A stretch of DNA of 64,000 nucleotides from Amblyornis subalaris. Its lineage: Eukaryota > Chordata > Aves > Passeriformes > Ptilonorhynchidae. Both the position numbers and the translations under genes were made by a program. The notes under the pieces are model-generated. The model was not told where the DNA came from, did no database searches, and was given only the letters and a program-made list of their open reading frames with translations. The stretch spans positions 15,060,816 through 15,124,815 of the forward strand of contig JACAXG010000008.1 in the NCBI GenBank assembly GCA_018881555.1, in the 5' to 3' direction. Shown piece after piece: positions 60,901 to 64,000 of the stretch (positions within the stretch are counted from its first letter, which is position 1; each line of letters opens with the position of its first letter).

Positions 60901-63900
60901 TGCGTACGTCACCAGTTGTTGCCTGATTTTTCTCTTTAAAAGGACTCTGCTGATGGGAAACAGGGAGAGCGAGAGACCTGGTGTGAATTCCTCTGCTTCA
61001 CCCACAGAATAGCTCCCGTGGGAGAGCAGAGACTAATAAATGGAGTGTGAGTTTGAGATAATGGTCCCCTGACAAAAATACACATCGGCTGCAATGGTGT
61101 GAATCCAGGCTGCTCTTGTCTCTCTGGTATTGTCTCAGTTACATGATTCTCCTTGCAGCTGGAGCAGAGCCATGCATGTTTGGTCCTCAGTGGGAGAAGA
61201 GAGATATTGTGTGGTCTCAGCTCTCTAGGTCTGAAATTCATCCTTGCTTCAAGGCTGCGTTGGCTGTTTCAGGCTTGCTGGCTTTCTTGAGTTTAGAAGA
61301 ACCAAAGAAATCACCTGCAGAATCACCCAGTGACACATTTTTCTGTTGTAAAGGCACCTGGGCTTAAGCTTGTTCTGGGCACACATTAATTTCACATATA
61401 TCCTTTTAATGTGTNTATGGTCATGCTGAGATAATTGTGCACCAAGTGTAGGACAAGGCCCACTCCTGCCCTGGGCAGCTCAGAGTCAGGAGNGATGGGT
61501 CATCGATGTAGAGTCAAAACTATCAGCAAAACAGCTCTGTTTTCCAACTCTCTTCACCACGGGGGAAGTTCCTCTTATCCTCCTTCGCATCCTACCTGTG
61601 AGAGGGCTGCTTGCTTCCCAGGGCATGGGCTGGGAGGTGGCTGTCCGTGCTGTCTTCAAAGGTCAGTGCATTCAAGTTGTATCTCAGGTTTCATTGTGCA
61701 AGTTTTGTATTCAATTAACTGCGGTTTGGATGCCTGCAAAATTCCCAATATGCAAATGTCCTAAATTTGGCAAAATCAGACTGGAAATCTCATTAGAGCA
61801 GGCTTTTATGTTCTGTCCCTGACTTCCCTTCCAAATAAGTTGTCTTCAAAACACTTTATAGTAATTCTCTTGGGGTTTTTTTGATTTTCTATTCTTGCCT
61901 TTCTTCAGAACAGAAAAAAAAAAGAAAAAAATATGCTGAAAAATGACAAATGTGAAAATAATTTGCATATGTGAATTTTTTTCCAGCCTTCTGCAGAGGT
62001 TTGCTTCAGATCAAAGTTCAGGTCATTNCCCAGTGCCTGAGGTTTTTAATTTTCCATGGTTACAGNACAGAGGATGATGGAACTAATATGAATTGATGCC
62101 ANCGCCTGTTTGGACAATACTTGGATCTGTAAAAATGTGCTCAGTGTTTTCCAAGTATAAAAAGCCAAAAGAAACCACCTTGAGGTACCGTGTGGTGTTG
62201 TTTGCTTTGACCCAGGACAGCTAAAATGAAAGGTNTCTCTGAACACAGGGTGTCCAAAACCATCCCGCTTTTTTGCATGTGTGTGTGAGGAAGGAAATGT
62301 GGTGTTTACCGGGGCACGCTGGGCTTCAGCTCCTGTGTTTGCCTCTGTGTGTCTGCGTGTCCAGACAGAATTTCCCAAGTGAAATGGGTTTGATTGCACT
62401 AGTCCAGCTTTTAAAGGTGGGCAAATAGAGAGCTCTTCTCCCAAATTACACAAATTGAACCTTTTGTTGGAAATGTCAGTGAGCAGGGCAGGGGCTGGGA
62501 GGCTCCTTCCAGACAGGTTCACTCGTCCAGTGAAGTTTCCTATGTTAGGTCTGAGGGGGCTGTCAGAGCCCTGTCTGGTGCTGCTACAGCTGTTTTTTCA
62601 GCCACAGAGTGCAAACTTTGACTATAAAAATGAAATGGGGCTACTGTGATTTCTAACTTTTTATGGGAATGTCCTTGTGTGCAGGGCTCCTCTGCAGTTG
62701 GGGANAGTTTGAGGCTGGATCCAAGGCTACCAGTGCAGTGTTCAGCTGGATTGAACCTCAGAGCTGCTGTGCACTTCATCTTGCCTAAAACAGGGATAAA
62801 TCTACTTTTTTTCTACCTGCTTTCCTTGGGACGGTGCTGTGAGATCTGGGAATGAAGAGCACTGCTGGGAATCGGCACTTTGTGCAAGTACCAGGCTGAT
62901 GTGCTGGGGAGCTGGTGGACAGCCACTGAAACCGGGATAGTCCCGNTCACCCTCTGCAGCCTGGCAGCCCCGTCCCAAGTGTGGGCACAGCTTTCGCTGC
63001 CGGTGTGTAAGGACAAGCTCAGCTCTCGTTGCACAGGCTGGCTGCCCTCACCGACGGCCACCAGAGCCTCTCTTGGCTCTGTCTGAATGCATCTGCACAT
63101 TTCAGTATTCTGCAGATACTACAAATTGCAGGTGGACACCTTGTGCAGAGGAATAGCCCTATCTGAGCAGATTGTCCAAGTCCCAGTCTCAAGTGACGGA
63201 TTATTCTTCCAGTTTAAAGAATTTCATTAGCTGTCCCTTGCCCAGCCAGAAGAGGAACATCAGTCCTCCTCACTGCAATCCTTTACAGGATTGCTGGACC
63301 CTCTCCCAGGCCTGAGGCTGGGTTTAACCTGGCCCTGGTTGAGCAGCCTGTTTTTCTCGTGCAGGTGGACAGTAGGCAGCTGGGGACAATGCCTGAACGC
63401 TTCGATCGTTTCTGAGTGTGAACGACTCATTCTGTGTTCAGGGGTGCTCGCTGTAACTGTTCCCAAAGTTTGGAATGGTCCCAGCTCTGGCCTGATGCAA
63501 AGAAAGGTGTCTAATCTAATTGCTGCTCCCTGCTGCCGGGGTTAACTTGTCCTTGGTGTGTTGGGACTCGCATCTGGTGACACTCGCCCTTTTTAATCCA
63601 GGGGATGTTATCCCTGCCGTGGGAGGGGCTTCCCAGGCAGCCATCTGTGCTCTGCCTACCTTGACGTGTCTCTCCCCCTGCATCCCCTCCTGCCTGAATG
63701 AAACAGGGAACATTTAAATGCGGGAAGAATATGGCTATGGAGTGGCAGGTCACTCTTACAGCGGTGGGGAGGTCTGGTTGGATTCGGTTTTCAGCTTTTA
63801 AGCAAAAGACACACTCGATTGTTTGGTACAGAAGCCATTAATTAGCAATTAGTGGNTCACTGGCCCTAACTCAAGGCTTTGCTGTCTGGTTTAGTACACC

Positions 63901-64000
63901 CCAAATTGCTCAAATCTTGGTATGCACTGGAACGACAGGCCATTGACATTTTATTTTATATTATTTTCTTTTATATTACTTTATTGTTTTTTATCCCACA
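57959..64000. other. Unique non-coding stretch
   Basis: No gene or transposon is recognised. A perfect 12-bp tandem duplication (tgtgtctgctgc twice) lies at 58840-58863. An octamer-type ATTTGCAT lies at 61961-61968 in an A/T-rich patch. A homeodomain-like ATTAATTAGCAATTAG stretch lies near 63837-63852. The longest frame (158 codons, - strand, 62046-62522) contains ambiguous codons and no domain. Confidence 0.6.
58840..58863 (+). repeat. 12-bp perfect tandem duplication
   Basis: The unit tgtgtctgctgc occurs twice without a gap or mismatch. It is probably a recent slippage duplication and could be polymorphic. Confidence 0.9.

Noticed and set aside
1..64000. CRISPR arrays, bacterial operons, plasmid or phage features
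   Set aside because: The repeats are vertebrate (avian) retroelements and no bacterial gene density or array structure is present.

Overview
This window is nuclear DNA from a bird, most likely a passerine (songbird). The evidence is its repeats. There are four 3' pieces of CR1 LINEs (about 10281-10588, 18391-18985, 21978-22318 and 30684-30790). There are two solo LTRs that look like a songbird ERVL-type family (10188-11036 on the + strand, 57505-57958 on the - strand). There is also a SINE with a tRNA-Ile-derived head and a CR1 tail (about 39371-39509, - strand), the structure of TguSINE1, described from zebra finch. All family names come from memory, not from a search.

No exon of a known protein gene could be recognised. 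The longest open frames (172-181 codons) have no recognisable domain, and frames of that length are expected by chance in 64 kb at this base composition. The only protein-like matches are decayed C-terminal pieces of CR1 ORF2. The window is best read as intergenic DNA or the inside of a large intron. Isolated single Ns, roughly one every 500-600 bases, look like ambiguity codes at heterozygous sites in one diploid bird.

Layout: 1-4985 is unique non-coding DNA with a G/T-rich tract. 4990-5330 is a CpG island with no gene attached, followed by a T24 tract. 5431-10147 is unique and contains a perfect HNF1 palindrome next to a GATA site (9086-9149). 10148-11036 holds two adjoining palindromes and then a solo LTR split by a CR1. 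11037-18390 is unique and contains a cluster of short duplications (12879-12980) and a homeodomain-type A/T cluster around an exact DR5 retinoic-acid-type element (16830-17015). 18391-18985 is a CR1 whose 3' tail has become a 5-bp microsatellite. 18986-33600 is mostly unique, with two CR1 fragments and low-complexity tracts. 33603-34171 is a compact CpG-rich segment in which octamer, TATA, ATG frame and AATAAA occur in gene-like order; it is the best candidate here for something undescribed, but it is unproven. 34172-64000 is mostly unique, broken by the SINE and the second LTR.

No genes can be shown to work together. The possible biology is regulatory (CpG island, HNF1/GATA, DR5/homeodomain) and historical (nested and lineage-specific retroelements). 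Every regulatory call rests on motif reading alone and needs cross-species alignment or chromatin data.
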